From: Sepioteuthis lessoniana
Lineage: Eukaryota; Mollusca; Cephalopoda; Myopsida; Loliginidae
NCBI GenBank assembly: GCA_963585895.1
Contig: OY757911.1
Span: 55,899,310 to 55,963,309 of the forward strand
Direction of reading: 5' to 3'
DNA: 64,000 bases
The notes under the pieces are model-generated. The model made no database searches. It had not been told where the DNA came from and saw only the letters and a program-made list of their open reading frames with translations. Of this stretch, positions 11,612 to 22,378 are shown one piece after another. Every line of letters starts with the position of its first letter. Position 1 is the first letter of the stretch. Made by a program: the position numbers and the translations under genes.

Positions 11612-11900
11612 TAATGTCGTGACCGCCTCCATCTATCAGTGACGATGATGCCCTGCTGTGTGACCGACCAAAAGAGGTTAACCAGAAGAACTTCCATATA
11701 GTCTCGAGAGACGGAAACAAACGAGACTTGGGGACGTTTTATGTGTCAGTCTGTTTGTTACCGCGAGAGTAAAAAGTAACAATATAGATTAGAGTGCTAA
11801 ACGACTGCTTCACCCCAATCAGGCTACGATTTGCCAAAGAATAAACATTTTTTTGATCGACTGGAACTTTTATCTTCTCGTCTTTCTATTTTGAGTCGAG
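11612..11900 (+). repeat. Dispersed repeat family F, copy 2
   Basis: Counterpart of 7858-8160, with the same blocks ('GACCGC', 'TGTGACCGACCA', 'TCGAGAGACGG', 'TTTGATCGACT'). A shorter opposite-strand relative may lie at 21450-21545. Confidence 0.5.
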
Positions 11901-12280
11901 TTCAAAAATAATTTTTTTAACATCACCAATCAAGTGGATGAGATTTTAGTAACCATCAATCAGATTCTTCCTTTCCTGATATGAACAAAGTAATTTTGAA
12001 TTAACCTCTTCGTTTCTAACAGCATTTTTGGAGACTAAAAAAGAAAAAAAAATTAACGAAATTCTATTTTATTTGCTTCTTTTAGAATTATTATGAAGTT
12101 GGGATACCAATAAAAATTACAAAACTGACATATAGTTTTGATCTCTGAGATTATTTTGCTTGGTTGCCTTTATAATTCTAAAGAGCAAGTATTCCCTTAT
12201 TATCCTTCTACTTACAAGGGAGAAGAGAGAGTTTCGTGCTTTTACCTTAAAGCTTTAGCCCAATATGAAAGACACACTTC
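11900..12280. other. Unassigned AT-rich DNA
   Basis: No gene or repeat recognised. Confidence 0.4.
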
Positions 12281-12282
12281 CT

Positions 12283-12475
12283 CATGCAGGATTTGATTTC
12301 GGGTAGTCTGTTCCATAACCAGTATGCTACATACGCCTCCCAATATTAAAAAAAGAGTAACAGTTTTAAAAAAACAGACTTGGACTGGATTTGAGTTCGA
12401 TTTCTGTTGGTGATTTTTCGAACACTGGCGCAAGCAAATTGGATTACCATGACCAGATAATCCGACAAACATTTT
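12283..12475 (-). repeat. tRNA-like SINE fragment
   Basis: The minus strand contains a head-like segment: 'GTAGCATACTGGTTATGG' followed by 'GAAATCAAATCC', spaced like A and B boxes. The downstream word 'ATTACCATGACCAGATAATCC' (12445-12465) recurs at 12883-12903 as 'ATTACCATAACCAGAAAATCC', so part of this is a dispersed repeat. Confidence 0.4.
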
Positions 12476-12512
12476 CGTGTGACATACGGATAAACAGGAC
12501 AGCTATTTCAGA

Positions 12513-12665
12513 TTATTATTAGGTCCCATTATTATTAGGTCCCATTATTATTAGGTCCCATCAGTATACCGTGATCTCACCAACTGTATGCCGTGATCTC
12601 ACCAACTGGAGATCGAACCAGCGACTACAGAATGCAGAGCCGAAAGTCTACCGGTCCACATTGTG
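12513..12665 (-). mobile_element. tRNA-derived SINE head with duplicated 3' part (family E)
   Basis: On the minus strand 'TGGACCGGTAGACTTTCGGCTCTGCA' followed by 'GCTGGTTCGATCTCC' has the layout of tRNA A and B boxes. Just 3' of it a 22-bp unit (CTCACCAACTGTATGCCGTG on the plus strand) is duplicated at 12569-12612, and a 16-bp ATTATTATTAGGTCCC unit is present about three times at 12513-12559. Confidence 0.6.
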
Positions 12666-12669
12666 CAAA

Positions 12670-13638
12670 AACGATGCTAAATTAACTAGTTATGGTAATT
12701 GCGCAGCCAATTAACCTGAGTGCGTTTTGTGAGTTACATCCGTACTCTTTACAGATGATACGGTCACATCCAGGGCCACATCTTCCCAAGAGGATTGGAA
12801 ATACGCATCAGCATAATTATCATAACCTCAAGTGCAAGGAAATAGTCGTACATTTTTTTTTAAGTAGAGGAATCATAAATTGAATTACCATAACCAGAAA
12901 ATCCGGCAAAAACATTTTATTCCTCAACGCAAAAAAATAAAAAAAATAATTGTACACCTAACTCAAGTGTTCCAACCTCAGCAGAAACGAGCGTTCTTTT
13001 CCCGCGCGTTGGGCGATGCTGCTTGTTTCAATTAGAGTCACCGTAATTCCAGAAAAAGACGACAAAATGTGCATGTATGGCTTTAAAATTCTCTTTGCTA
13101 TAACTAAAAGAACTAAGCTCATGTTTATTTTGTTTTATTTGGATTTTTGCATTTTATCATTTTTAACTTCTTGCTTTTAAAATGCATAAAGATAGATACT
13201 GTTAATTTACAATGGTACCTAATATACTTAAAGCCTCAAATTAGTAGCAGATATGGAAGATCTAAATAGCATAATTTATGTGAAATCACTGCGTCAAATG
13301 ATTTGATCAAATCAATGGACACTACATGAAGTACCTGTTTTTATTTAGACCCTTCTTTTGAAGCTGAAAGACAACAAACATTATATCCATTATTCTCCCG
13401 TTGATCAAAAGATGTACTGGCGATCTGGCAGTGATTATTTTGTGATGGTGGGTACATGTATATTCACCAGGATCCTCGCAAGATTTCCGTTCAGTCTTTG
13501 AATAGTGGAATCCGGAAGAAAAAACAACGGTCACCACTAAAGCTGCTTCTTATGTCTTATATTCGTTCTTCGTTCTCCGTTCACAGGAAACGTATCTCAT
13601 AACATACCAGCCACCAAAATATAAGAAGATAAAAAAAT

Positions 13639-13640
<2 letters not shown>
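12670..13640. other. Unassigned DNA with short dispersed motifs
   Basis: Holds a second copy of the 'ATTACCATAACCAGA' motif (12883-12903) and a GC-rich pocket at about 12995-13015. No credible gene; the small frames at 12692-12883 and 13322-13537 show no recognisable domain. Confidence 0.35.

Positions 13641-13643
<3 letters not shown>

Positions 13644-13700
<57 letters not shown>
13644..13700. repeat. (TA)n microsatellite
   Basis: Uninterrupted TA dinucleotide run of about 57 bp. Confidence 0.98.
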
Positions 13701-13703
<3 letters not shown>

Positions 13704-13834
13704 GGGGTTAACAGAACCGAAGGATTGCTTCATCGTAGAAAAATCATCCCAAGCATTCTACAGGAAAGAAACAATCTATGATCAAATTAGGTATGGGTAA
13801 TGCCTCATTTGGTAGTATGGTCAATATTATAGTT

Positions 13835-14055
13835 TTTGCACAGTTCCCAGTAAATCACCTTTGTCACAGAGTCGTGTTTAGTCTTATATTTCCTATGTAC
13901 TAGTTTGCTACATTCACTTATTATGCCATTGATGGTTTCAGATCTATCATCACATTGCTATTCCATTGCGTATTATCAATTGTCACTTTTTTTTATAATC
14001 GGTACTTATGAATTTGTTTCTCTCTTAAGTGTTCCTTTCCTTTCCGTGTCCCGGT
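13835..14055 (-). mobile_element. RLE-type LINE fragment flanking the 98-bp array
   Basis: Matches the region at 15280-15510 and 16750-17500: 'TTCCCAGT-ATCACCTT', 'GTCTAGTCTTATA'-like and 'TTTGCTGCATT-CTTATTATG'. The minus-strand translation corresponds to the zinc-knuckle and 'RHD' region upstream of the endonuclease motif. Decayed. Confidence 0.65.
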
Positions 14056-14641
14056 CTTCTCGCATATGATTTTGCCAGTTTATCGCTTGAATTGTCGATA
14101 AAGAACTTTCTCTGGCCTTTTCTGTTTTTTAATTATTGTTGTTCTATTTATGTCTTCTCGTGTATGATTTTGCCATTTTGTCGCTTGAATTGTCGATAGA
14201 GAACTTTCTCTGCCTTTTTCTGTTTCTTAGTTATTCTTGTTCTATTTATATCTTCTCGCGTATGATTTTGCCTGTTTTTCGCTTGAATTGTCGATGGAGA
14301 ACTTTCTCTGTCCTTTTCTGTTTCTTAGTTATTCTTGTTCTATTTATGTCTTCTCGCGTATGATTTTGCCAGTTTTTCGCTTGAATTGTCAATAGAGAAC
14401 TTTCTCTGTCCTTTTCTGTTTCTTAGTTATTCTTGTTCTATTTATGTCTTCTCGCGTATGATTTTGCCAGTTTTTCGCTTGAATTGTCGATAGAGAACTT
14501 TCTCTGTCCTTTTCTGTTTCTTAGTTATTCTTGTTCTATTTATGTCTTCTCGTGTATGATTTTGCCAGTTTTTCGCTTGAATTGTCGATAGAGAACTTTC
14601 TCTGTCCTTTTCTGTTTCTTAGTAATTGTTGTTCTATTTAT
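14056..14641 (-). repeat. 98-bp minisatellite derived from the LINE
   Basis: Six near-identical 98-bp units. The word 'CTTCTCG' starts at 14056, 14154, 14252, 14350, 14448 and 14546, exactly 98 bp apart each time. The unit contains 'GATTTTGCCAGTTTTTCGCTTG' and 'CTTTTCTGTTTCTTAG'. A single diverged copy of this unit occurs at 15545-15645 inside a related LINE fragment, and LINE sequence flanks the array on both sides. The array therefore arose by tandem amplification of an internal LINE segment. The period is not a multiple of three, so the open frame through it is incidental. Confidence 0.9.
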
Positions 14642-14940
14642 CTTTACGTTGTCAGTGGCATCAATATTCTTTTACTCTTTTTAGATTTTTCACACCAGCT
14701 TAGCTGATGGTTTTCTAGTGAAGTTCGTGTCATAGCAAGTCTATTCACGTCTCCAGGACTCTTCTCAGTATCCTGATGAAACTTAATAGCACTGTTGTTT
14801 GGATGGTCTCCACTCGTGTTCTATTTTTCCAATATCCTGCAGTCCCTTAACAAATCATTTGGTGATTGAACCAAACGCACCAATTCCAACTGTTATCACC
14901 GTCACTTACGTGTTCCATAGTTTTTCATTTCCCTATCAAG
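14642..14940 (-). mobile_element. RLE-type LINE 3' fragment
   Basis: From 14690 the plus strand reads the reverse complement of the LINE 3' UTR and C-terminal coding region ('ACACCAGCTTAGCTGATGG', 'TCTCCAGGACTCTTCTCAGT'). It ends near 14940, where the orientation flips. Confidence 0.75.
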
Positions 14941-15170
14941 GGAAATTCAACCATACAAACAAATGGTATCTGCACAAGCTGGAATCGGTCCTGGAGAATG
15001 AGATAAGCGAACTTCTCTTGGATTTTGAGATACAAATGGATTAACTAATCTCGGCTAGACGACTATACGTAGTGATAATCAACCTAAAAAAATGAAGAGA
15101 ACTTGCCTAACAGTAAACTTTGCCGTTACGGCGGATGACAAAGTAAAATTGAAAGAAAGCCATAAAGAAC
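14940..15170 (+). mobile_element. RLE-type LINE fragment, inverted piece
   Basis: The plus strand encodes 'KFNHTNKWYLHKLESVLEN', then 'LLLDFEIQMD' and 'LISARR', the segment leading into the RPD endonuclease motif, then a damaged 'FAVTADD' region. It sits between two minus-oriented pieces, so the locus is rearranged or was hit by a second insertion. Confidence 0.7.
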
Positions 15171-15174
15171 TGAT

Positions 15175-15974
15175 CCCTTTATATTTCAAAATTCCCGAAG
15201 AGTTTCTGCATCTGATTCTCCAGAACAGATGTTGGGTTGTGCATATACTATTTGTTTTTTAGGTCAAATTTCAATTTCTTGCACATTTCCCAATGATTAC
15301 CTTCCCTGCGCAGTCATGTCTAGTTTCATACTCTTTTTTTGCTAATTTGCTGCATTCGCTTATTATGTAATTGATTTTTTTCGTCTCTATCAACACATAA
15401 CCTACAATTGCTTTTTTGTGGCTCATTATCTCTTCTTGTTTTGATATAATTGAACTCATGGGGTTGTTTTGTGAAGCTATCAGATGAGATTCAGTTTCTC
15501 TCTTAAAATTTCCCTTTCAGAGCCCTGCTATAAGTTTATCTTGTGAGATTTTGGAAGTTTGTCGCTTGAAATAGAGTTGCTTTTCTTCCCATTTTTGTTT
15601 TCTGTTTATTTTTGTTCTGTTGATCTTTATTTTGTCTGTATTGTTTCTTGTGGCTGTAATCAGTCTTTCTCTGTGTTTTTTTATGCAATATTCGAGTCAA
15701 TGTATCGATGCATCTACGCCAACTTCAATACTGGTAAGTCCTCTTCTTCCTTCTTTTCTTGACTTATATAGTCTGTCAACTTCAACTCTGGTATGGAAGG
15801 ACTTATACATAGTCATTAGTTTACTTGTTTTCTGATCCATTTATGTAAGTTCTTCTCTCGTTCACTTCAAGAATGATGCTGAATATCTGACTTGGCGTAC
15901 GAGTCCATATGTTTATCCCTTTAATGATATTCTTGCTATAGTGTTTGATTTCAAGTAGGTTTCTCGTTCTCTTA

Positions 15975-15975
<1 letters not shown>
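15175..15975 (-). mobile_element. RLE-type LINE, zinc-knuckle and linker region
   Basis: Minus-strand translation of 15271-15459 gives 'INYIISECSKLAKKEYETRHDCAGKVI', which is the His and last Cys of a CX2CX8HX4C knuckle followed by the conserved LA-EY-RHD block. In a second copy at 17380-17520 the same region reads '...RRLCGDRDETINHMISKCSKL', with the first Cys replaced by Arg. The remaining sequence to 15975 matches the linker between RT and knuckle seen at 57100-57450. Confidence 0.7.

Positions 15976-16028
<53 letters not shown>
15976..16028. repeat. (TAA)n microsatellite
   Basis: About 17 TAA units, lying at the junction of two LINE fragments. Confidence 0.95.
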
Positions 16029-16213
16029 TCATTTTTATTCTTATCATTTATAACTCATTAGAGTTTTTCACATCAGCGTAAGTTGATGGTCTTTCACTGG
16101 AGTTTGAGTGACAGCAAATCTCCTCCAGTCTCCCGGACTCTTCTCAGTATTCTGGCCGTTTTCAATAATGCTGTTGTTTGGATGGTGTCCACTTGGTCTC
16201 CAACTTCTAAATC
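16029..16213 (-). mobile_element. Very short RLE-type LINE 3' end
   Basis: Only about 165 nt of 3' sequence is present ('CACATCAGCGTAAGTTGATGG' through 'GGATGGTGTCCAC'). It is truncated exactly at a following ATT repeat. Confidence 0.8.
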
Positions 16214-16241
16214 TATTATTATTATTATTATTATTATTATT
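16214..16241. repeat. (ATT)n microsatellite between LINE copies
   Basis: About nine ATT units serve both as the 5' border of the preceding LINE fragment and as the tail of the next minus-strand copy. Confidence 0.95.
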
Positions 16242-16833
16242 TATTCCTTTAGAATTTTTTACATCGGCGTTAGCTGATGGTTTTTCACTGTTTGACTGAT
16301 AGCAAGTCTCCTCAAGTTTCCAGGACTCTACCCAGTATTCTGACCGTTCTCAAAACTGCTGTCATTTAGATAGTCTCCACTCGTCCGCCAACTTCTAAGT
16401 CATCCAGGCCCTTTAATAATCCTTTAGTTACCGTGCCAAAAGCACAAATCACAATTGGTATAATCATCACCTTCATGTTCCACAGTTTTTTCAATTCCCT
16501 AGCATGATCGAGGTATTTATCCTTCTTTTCACATTCTTTCAGTTTTATTATGTGTTCAGTCGAGACAGCAAAGTCGACAATTTTGCACATTCTCTTCTTT
16601 TGTTTATTTTTATAAGGTCTGGTCTTATGGCCGAGATCAGGTGATCCTTGTATATGTCAAAGTCCCATAGGAGTTTACGTGTGTTATTTTCTGGGACAGG
16701 TGCTTGGTTGTGCATATACCATTTGTTTGTATGGTCAAATTTAAATTTCTAGCACATTCCCCAGTGGATCACTTACCCACCCAGTCGTTTCTTGTCTCAT
16801 ACTTCTTCTGTGACTCCTTGAGAGGTTTATCAG
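16242..16833 (-). pseudogene. RLE-type LINE 3' copy
   Basis: The minus-strand frame 16366-16590 encodes 'CKIVDFAVS', 'LKECEKKDKYLDHARELKKLWNMKV', 'IPIVICAFGTVTKGLLKGLDDLEVGGRVETI'. Upstream of it the RPD region is interrupted by indels. This is the RLE domain and C terminus of the element. The tail is the ATT tract at 16214-16241. Confidence 0.8.
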
Positions 16834-17540
16834 ATGAGCATTAGCTGATGGTATTTCACTGGAGTTTTAGTGACAGCAAGTTTCCTCAAATCTCCAGGAT
16901 TCTTCTCAGTTTTCTGGCCGTTCTCAATAATATAGTAGATTGGATAGTCTCCTCTCGTCCTGTTATTTCCAAATTCTCCACTCCCTTTAATAATCTTTTG
17001 GTGACTGTATGAAATGCATCAATTACAATGGATATCATTGTCATTTTCATGTTCCACGGTTTTTTTCAATTACCTAGGAATGTCAAGGTACTTATCCTTC
17101 TTTGCATTCTCTTTCAATTTTATTCTGTGGTCAGTCTGGAAAGCTAATTGTAACTTCTCTTATTTTGTTGATTATTATGCCTCCTTGTTGTCTGCCAGAG
17201 ATTAGGTGATTCGTTTTTATGTTAAAATCCCATAGGAGTGTCATTTTCCGGGAGAGATGCTGAGTTGTGCATATACGATTTCTTCGTATGGTCTAATAAA
17301 TTTTTTTGCACATATCCCAGCGGATCACCTTGCCCACTCAGGCATGTCTAGTTTTGTACTCCTATGTCAATTTGCTGCATTTGCTTATCATGTGATTGAT
17401 CGTTTCATCTCTATCACCACATAACCGACGGTTGCTATTTTGCTGCATCATATCTCTCTTCGGTTTGATTTGATTGGTTCTTCTGGCGTTGTTTTGTGCT
17501 GCTATTCTGAGAGATTCAGGTTTTCTCGTGTTAGATGTTC

Positions 17541-17542
<2 letters not shown>
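16834..17542 (-). pseudogene. RLE-type LINE 3' copy including zinc knuckle
   Basis: A further minus copy that starts at the 3' UTR (16840-16880) and runs through the C-terminal block, the RPD region and the knuckle ('CGDRDETINHMISKC', first Cys lost) to about 17540. It is truncated there directly against an ATT repeat. Stops occur throughout. Confidence 0.75.
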
Positions 17543-17590
<48 letters not shown>

Positions 17591-17591
17591 C
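17543..17591. repeat. (ATT)n microsatellite
   Basis: About 16 ATT units joining two LINE copies. Confidence 0.95.
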
Positions 17592-17975
17592 ATTGTACTG
17601 CTTTGAAAGTTTTTAATAACACCTTTAACTGATGGTTTTCCACTGGAGTTTGAGTGACAGCAAATTTTCAGAAAAATCCTGGACTCTTAATATTCTGGCC
17701 GATCTTAATAATGCTGTAGTTTTGATGGTTTCTACTCGTTCTCTGATTTCCAAGTCATCCAGTCCCTGTACCTATTCTTTTTGACTATACCGAACGCACC
17801 AATTACAATTGGTATCACCATCACTTTCAGGTTCCATAGTTTTTTGTTTTGTCTTTTTTTTCAGTTCTCGTTCCTTTTTTCTTTTCATACGTCTTTTTTT
17901 AAATCTTTCTTTCAATGTTACTCCAAGGTAAACATCACCTGCAAAGTTCACCAATCGGCAGGTTCTTTTTTGTCA
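17592..17975 (-). mobile_element. RLE-type LINE 3' fragment
   Basis: 3' UTR signature at 17628-17670, then the C-terminal coding block in decayed form, then a polypyrimidine stretch and a block near 17925-17965 resembling the knuckle-flanking region. Confidence 0.65.
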
Positions 17976-18049
17976 TTCTTCTATTTTTTTTTTTTTTTTT
18001 TTGACTATCACTACCTCTGGTCGTCTTGCCAATATTTTTGATTTGCTTC

Positions 18050-18590
<541 letters not shown>

Positions 18591-18957
18591 TGAATCAGGC
18601 AGATTATATTTTCCGTTTGGACATTCTGTCTTAATAATTATGATTCGCAGCGACATGACTTCAGGTTGTTTATTGTTTCTTGCGAAAGACTCCCGATCGA
18701 CAACATATTTTTTTTTTTGCAATAATAAATTCCCGTGTTCTAAGTAGAGTGTATAGTAAATACAGTAACTCGATATAAATCTGCCCTGTTTCCTTTATAG
18801 GACAGACAGACAATTCCTAGTCATCAATATAACAGCGTCTGCCATTTTTCATACTGTTCCGTTTAATCATGTATTTCTTTTCAATCAGCTCATCTTCATG
18901 ATGTATTTTGATTATCAATTTCCTAGTTATACTTCACTTAGAAATGTTCGAACGTGC

Positions 18958-18959
<2 letters not shown>

Positions 18960-19012
<53 letters not shown>
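18960..19012. repeat. (CT)n microsatellite
   Basis: About 25 CT units, followed by a kilobase of T-rich sequence (to 19660) with Phe/Leu/Ser open frames that I regard as non-genic. Confidence 0.97.
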
Positions 19013-19018
<6 letters not shown>

Positions 19019-19980
19019 AATTTATTTCTATTCAAAAATTCCTTTCTTTTTCTTTTCATTTTCTTGTTTATCAATTTACATATCCAACCTTATTTTATTA
19101 AACTCTTCATGCACCTTTTAACATTATTTTGCATATTTCAATTCAATTCGCTTCTTTCTCGAAATTTATCTTGTCTCATTTGCTTTCATCTTTTTTTTTT
19201 TCATCTGAATTTCTCTTATTCTTTCGTCTCTTTCTTGCATTACATTTTCCTTTATTTATTCCGCCATTTCTTGATGGAAACTAATTTCAACTTCTCAAAT
19301 TATTTATCTCTTAATATCATTGACTGTGTAGGTGGAGATTCTCAATTTCTCATTTTGCAATCATTCAAATGAATATCCGTATCGTATCAATTACACTTCT
19401 ATTCACCCTCAATCTTTCGATTCTTTTCTGTCTTCTGTTTTTTTCCTCTCCTGCGATGTCTATACTTGCAGTCTGAGTTTAATCATCTCTCTCGTAGAGC
19501 ATCTTACATTTTTGATTTTATCTTTTCCTTCTATAATCTTATATGATATATATGTTTCTAATTTTTTTTTCTCTAGTCGATCCATGTATCTCTAACTAAG
19601 TTTATTGTATTTTCCTTTTCATGTATTCTTTCTCCTTCTAACCAGCTTTAATATAAATGCCTTGTCGGTATCAGAATCCTTATATTACCCTCAACATGTA
19701 GTTATAGCTCTTATTGTTATGAATTTTCAAATAATTTATTCCACCATTTACGTATTTGCATCATAAACATTATTTCAAGGGAAATACGTTTACCAAGGCT
19801 AAGTTTATTCTTTCACATCATCGGCAATATCGTTGTTTTCTTAATACATTAAACAGGATTTTTCGAGTTGGTTGTTATTTCGATGAACAAAGTGGTCCCA
19901 ATAATTTCATAATAGGAATATTTTCCTAAATATAGTAAGCTTCTTTTTCAAACCAAAAAGGGTTACATGAGAAATCTATA
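19013..19980. other. Pyrimidine-rich unassigned DNA
   Basis: T-rich with frequent TTTCTTT runs. The long frames (18908-19372 and 19332-19595) are low-complexity translations. Confidence 0.5.
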
Positions 19981-19984
19981 TTAA

Positions 19985-20227
19985 GTAAAGTTAGCGACCT
20001 TAATCCAGGGTGATCCGAAGTCTCCCTTTTCAATAGCTATTACAGAGAGGTGTAGGGAAGGGCGATACTCCATTCACTGGATGGCTCCACTTTACCCTTG
20101 ATCCGTACCTTATGATGCTGACTGTAAAGCAAGGACGTATCAAGTACAATTTTTGAGTCTTTGGTATGACTCGACCTGGAATTGAACCCTGGTCTCCCGG
20201 ACCATTGGCGAACACTCTACTCATTAG
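19985..20227 (-). mobile_element. tRNA-derived SINE, family D (copy 3)
   Basis: On the minus strand the head near 20225-20175 has an A-box-like 'ATGAGTAGAGTGTTCGCCAATGG' and a B-box-like 'GGGTTCAATTCC'. The family D body ('CAAAGACTCAAAAATTGTACTTG') follows. Full-length relative to copy 1. Confidence 0.8.
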
Positions 20228-20565
20228 ACCAATAGTCTGGTTGAAATCAATAATAAACTCCTTAAAATAGCGACTATTCAGGGTTTCTTTTGAAAAGAAA
20301 AGGATATAGCGTGAAATAATTTGTTTTACGTCTGGGAGAAAAGATTGAATACATTTTGAGCCTGACTTTTTTTTTCATTTTGTTTATGGTGGTATAATGG
20401 TTATCTAATATTATGATATTGAATCTTTCTTCGCTGAATATCATATTCGTTTTTTTCACTACCATTTACGTGGCTTTATTTATAATCCTAATGACGAACA
20501 TTTTTCGATTAAAGAATCGTTTAATGTATTCACTCTGCATTTTTTACGCATTGTAGTCTTTAGGA

Positions 20566-20812
20566 GTGTGTACAAGTTGTAATGGTTAAAGTGCTGGACT
20601 GTGCAATCGTGGTAAACGAGTTCGAACTCGAGTCACACTTTTGTTCTCTTTTGGACAATTGCTGTTGGGAAAGATATGAACCTACCTTCTCCTCTTAGTT
20701 ATGGGTTAAATAGTACCACTACTGTTCATTTATAAGGTAGAATTTGGCATTAAATAAACCAAGAATGTTGATATGCCTTTAAATAAATAAAAAATGATAA
20801 TGATTTCTTTCT
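20566..20812 (+). mobile_element. tRNA-derived SINE, family B (copy 1)
   Basis: A box 'TTGTAATGGTTAAAGTGCTGGACTG', B box 'GAGTTCGAACTCG'. The body contains 'TTGGGAAAGATATGAACCTACC' and 'GGGTTAAATAGTACCACT'. The 3' tail is 'TTTGGCATTAAATAAACC...GTTGATATGCC', shared with family C. Confidence 0.85.
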
Positions 20813-20879
20813 TTGTTGTAGTCGTTTGTTGGACAAAATAAAAGCAATTGTGACTTTAAATGAAAATATTTTAAACTCT

Positions 20880-21160
20880 TCGACGTGGTCTGTTTTCCTT
20901 GTTTAATGACATATCAATTTTCGTGGGTTATTTCATGCCAATGGAATCCTCGTAGAAGACCATTAGGGTTACTCTTTAGCTCATGACTGGACTAAGCGAG
21001 TTTGAGCTCTTTTCGCGCTATTACTTTCACTATCGAACTAATAACTTTCGGAAAGGAATGGACACATCCAACCTCCTCAATACGAAATAAATAATGTCAC
21101 TTCTTTTCCTCCATAAAGATGACTTGGGTATTAAATTACTCATGAGAGTTGAAAACCAAT
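20880..21160 (-). mobile_element. Decayed family B SINE
   Basis: The minus strand shows the family B tail (around 20950-20900: 'ATGAAATAACCCACGAAAATTGATATGTCATTAAAC'-like, in parts) and head-like blocks near 21035-20990. Rearranged and diverged. Confidence 0.45.
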
Positions 21161-21449
21161 GCTGAACCAGCTGCTACAAAGCAATGTTTAACTATTTAAA
21201 AATGTGATGACTTTTGAATAATGTTTAGAGGAACAACTTCAACAGATGTATAGGTGGTTTTAACAGGAAAGGAACATGTCAGGCACGTGGTCCCAGGAAA
21301 ACGATAGTCACTGTATTATTGTTGTCGGAATTTCCCTATCTCTGGTCTCTCAACCTGGAAGACCTGAAGTAATAATTTTGAGTCTATGAAGAAAATATTT
21401 ATTTATATGAGCAATCGTTGCCCCGAAATTTATGTCGTTATCTAATTGA

Positions 21450-21545
21450 GTGACTCTATTAAAAAATCTCCGGTGATAGAGCTAGGCTCCTAGGCCACTG
21501 GTGGTGGGAGACAGTCATGAAATTACTATTGTCTGAAAGGATAAT
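21450..21545 (-). repeat. Possible family F fragment
   Basis: The minus strand shows 'TCATGACTGTCTCCCACCACCAGT', resembling the start of the 7858 and 11612 repeats. Weak. Confidence 0.3.
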
Positions 21546-21609
21546 TATATATGAAATTCATCCAAGTGATGATATCGAGAATCTTTCATGGCTTTAGTTC
21601 GTTGCTTCC

Positions 21610-21845
21610 GTTTCAGCTTCTTTCTTTAATGGCATATGAACCTTCATTTTTTTAATAACACAGCCATTCTGATAGAAGAATAGAAGTCATACTATTAAAT
21701 CCGAAGCGGTGAGGATAAGAAAGTCCATACCTTCCCAAGGATATTAGTTTCAAAGTGAACTTATTAGCGTGACTGGATTTTGAAATCGTTTACTTTGAGG
21801 CCGCTATCAAATACCTTGGCCATTACACGTTAGTTCGCCGTAAAT
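21610..21845 (-). mobile_element. tRNA-derived SINE, family B (copy 2)
   Basis: Minus-strand head 'GTGTAATGGCCAAGGTATTTGATAG', body 'TATCCTTGGGAAGGTATGGA', tail 'GAAGGTTCATATGCCATTAAAG'. Diverged but collinear with 45702-45945. Confidence 0.65.
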
Positions 21846-22133
21846 CTCAAATGTCTCTTATCTTGTTCAGTTCAGTATTAGGCAGTGTCACATCCAAAAG
21901 ATTAAGAATGCTAGCAGTGCAGTATGTTCTAACAAATAATAATCAAGCAACTAATATAGTTTAGAATTATGCACTAATGAACGTCTTTTGTTTATCAGGA
22001 AGCCAAAGGATACAATGATCGTGCAGTCTTCTTTCCTGTTTTGTACTATCGCTTTTTATATTCGCTTCATCAATCCCAAGACGAGATGCATGTATTTTTG
22101 TTCAGTCATTATTTCACAGGTTTCGCAGCCGCT

Positions 22134-22135
<2 letters not shown>

Positions 22136-22191
<56 letters not shown>
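22136..22191. repeat. (TA)n microsatellite
   Basis: TA run abutting the left arm of the foldback element. Confidence 0.97.
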
Positions 22192-22192
<1 letters not shown>

Positions 22193-22195
<3 letters not shown>

Positions 22196-22313
22196 AATGA
22201 TGGGGGAAAATGAATTTGTTGCACAGAGGCTAAAAAGAAAAAAAACCTAAAAAAAACAAAAAAAAAGAAAACAATCAATACAAAGCCAACTAATAATCAT
22301 CAGAACTGCAACA

Positions 22314-22378
<65 letters not shown>

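Noticed and set aside
14136-14363. Repetitive protein frame across the 98-bp array
   Set aside because: The period is not divisible by three and the frame ends within the array; it reflects the repeat, not selection.
18908-19372. 154-codon frame rich in Leu/Ser/Phe
   Set aside because: It is driven by a (CT)n microsatellite and polypyrimidine sequence; no domain or codon pattern of a gene.
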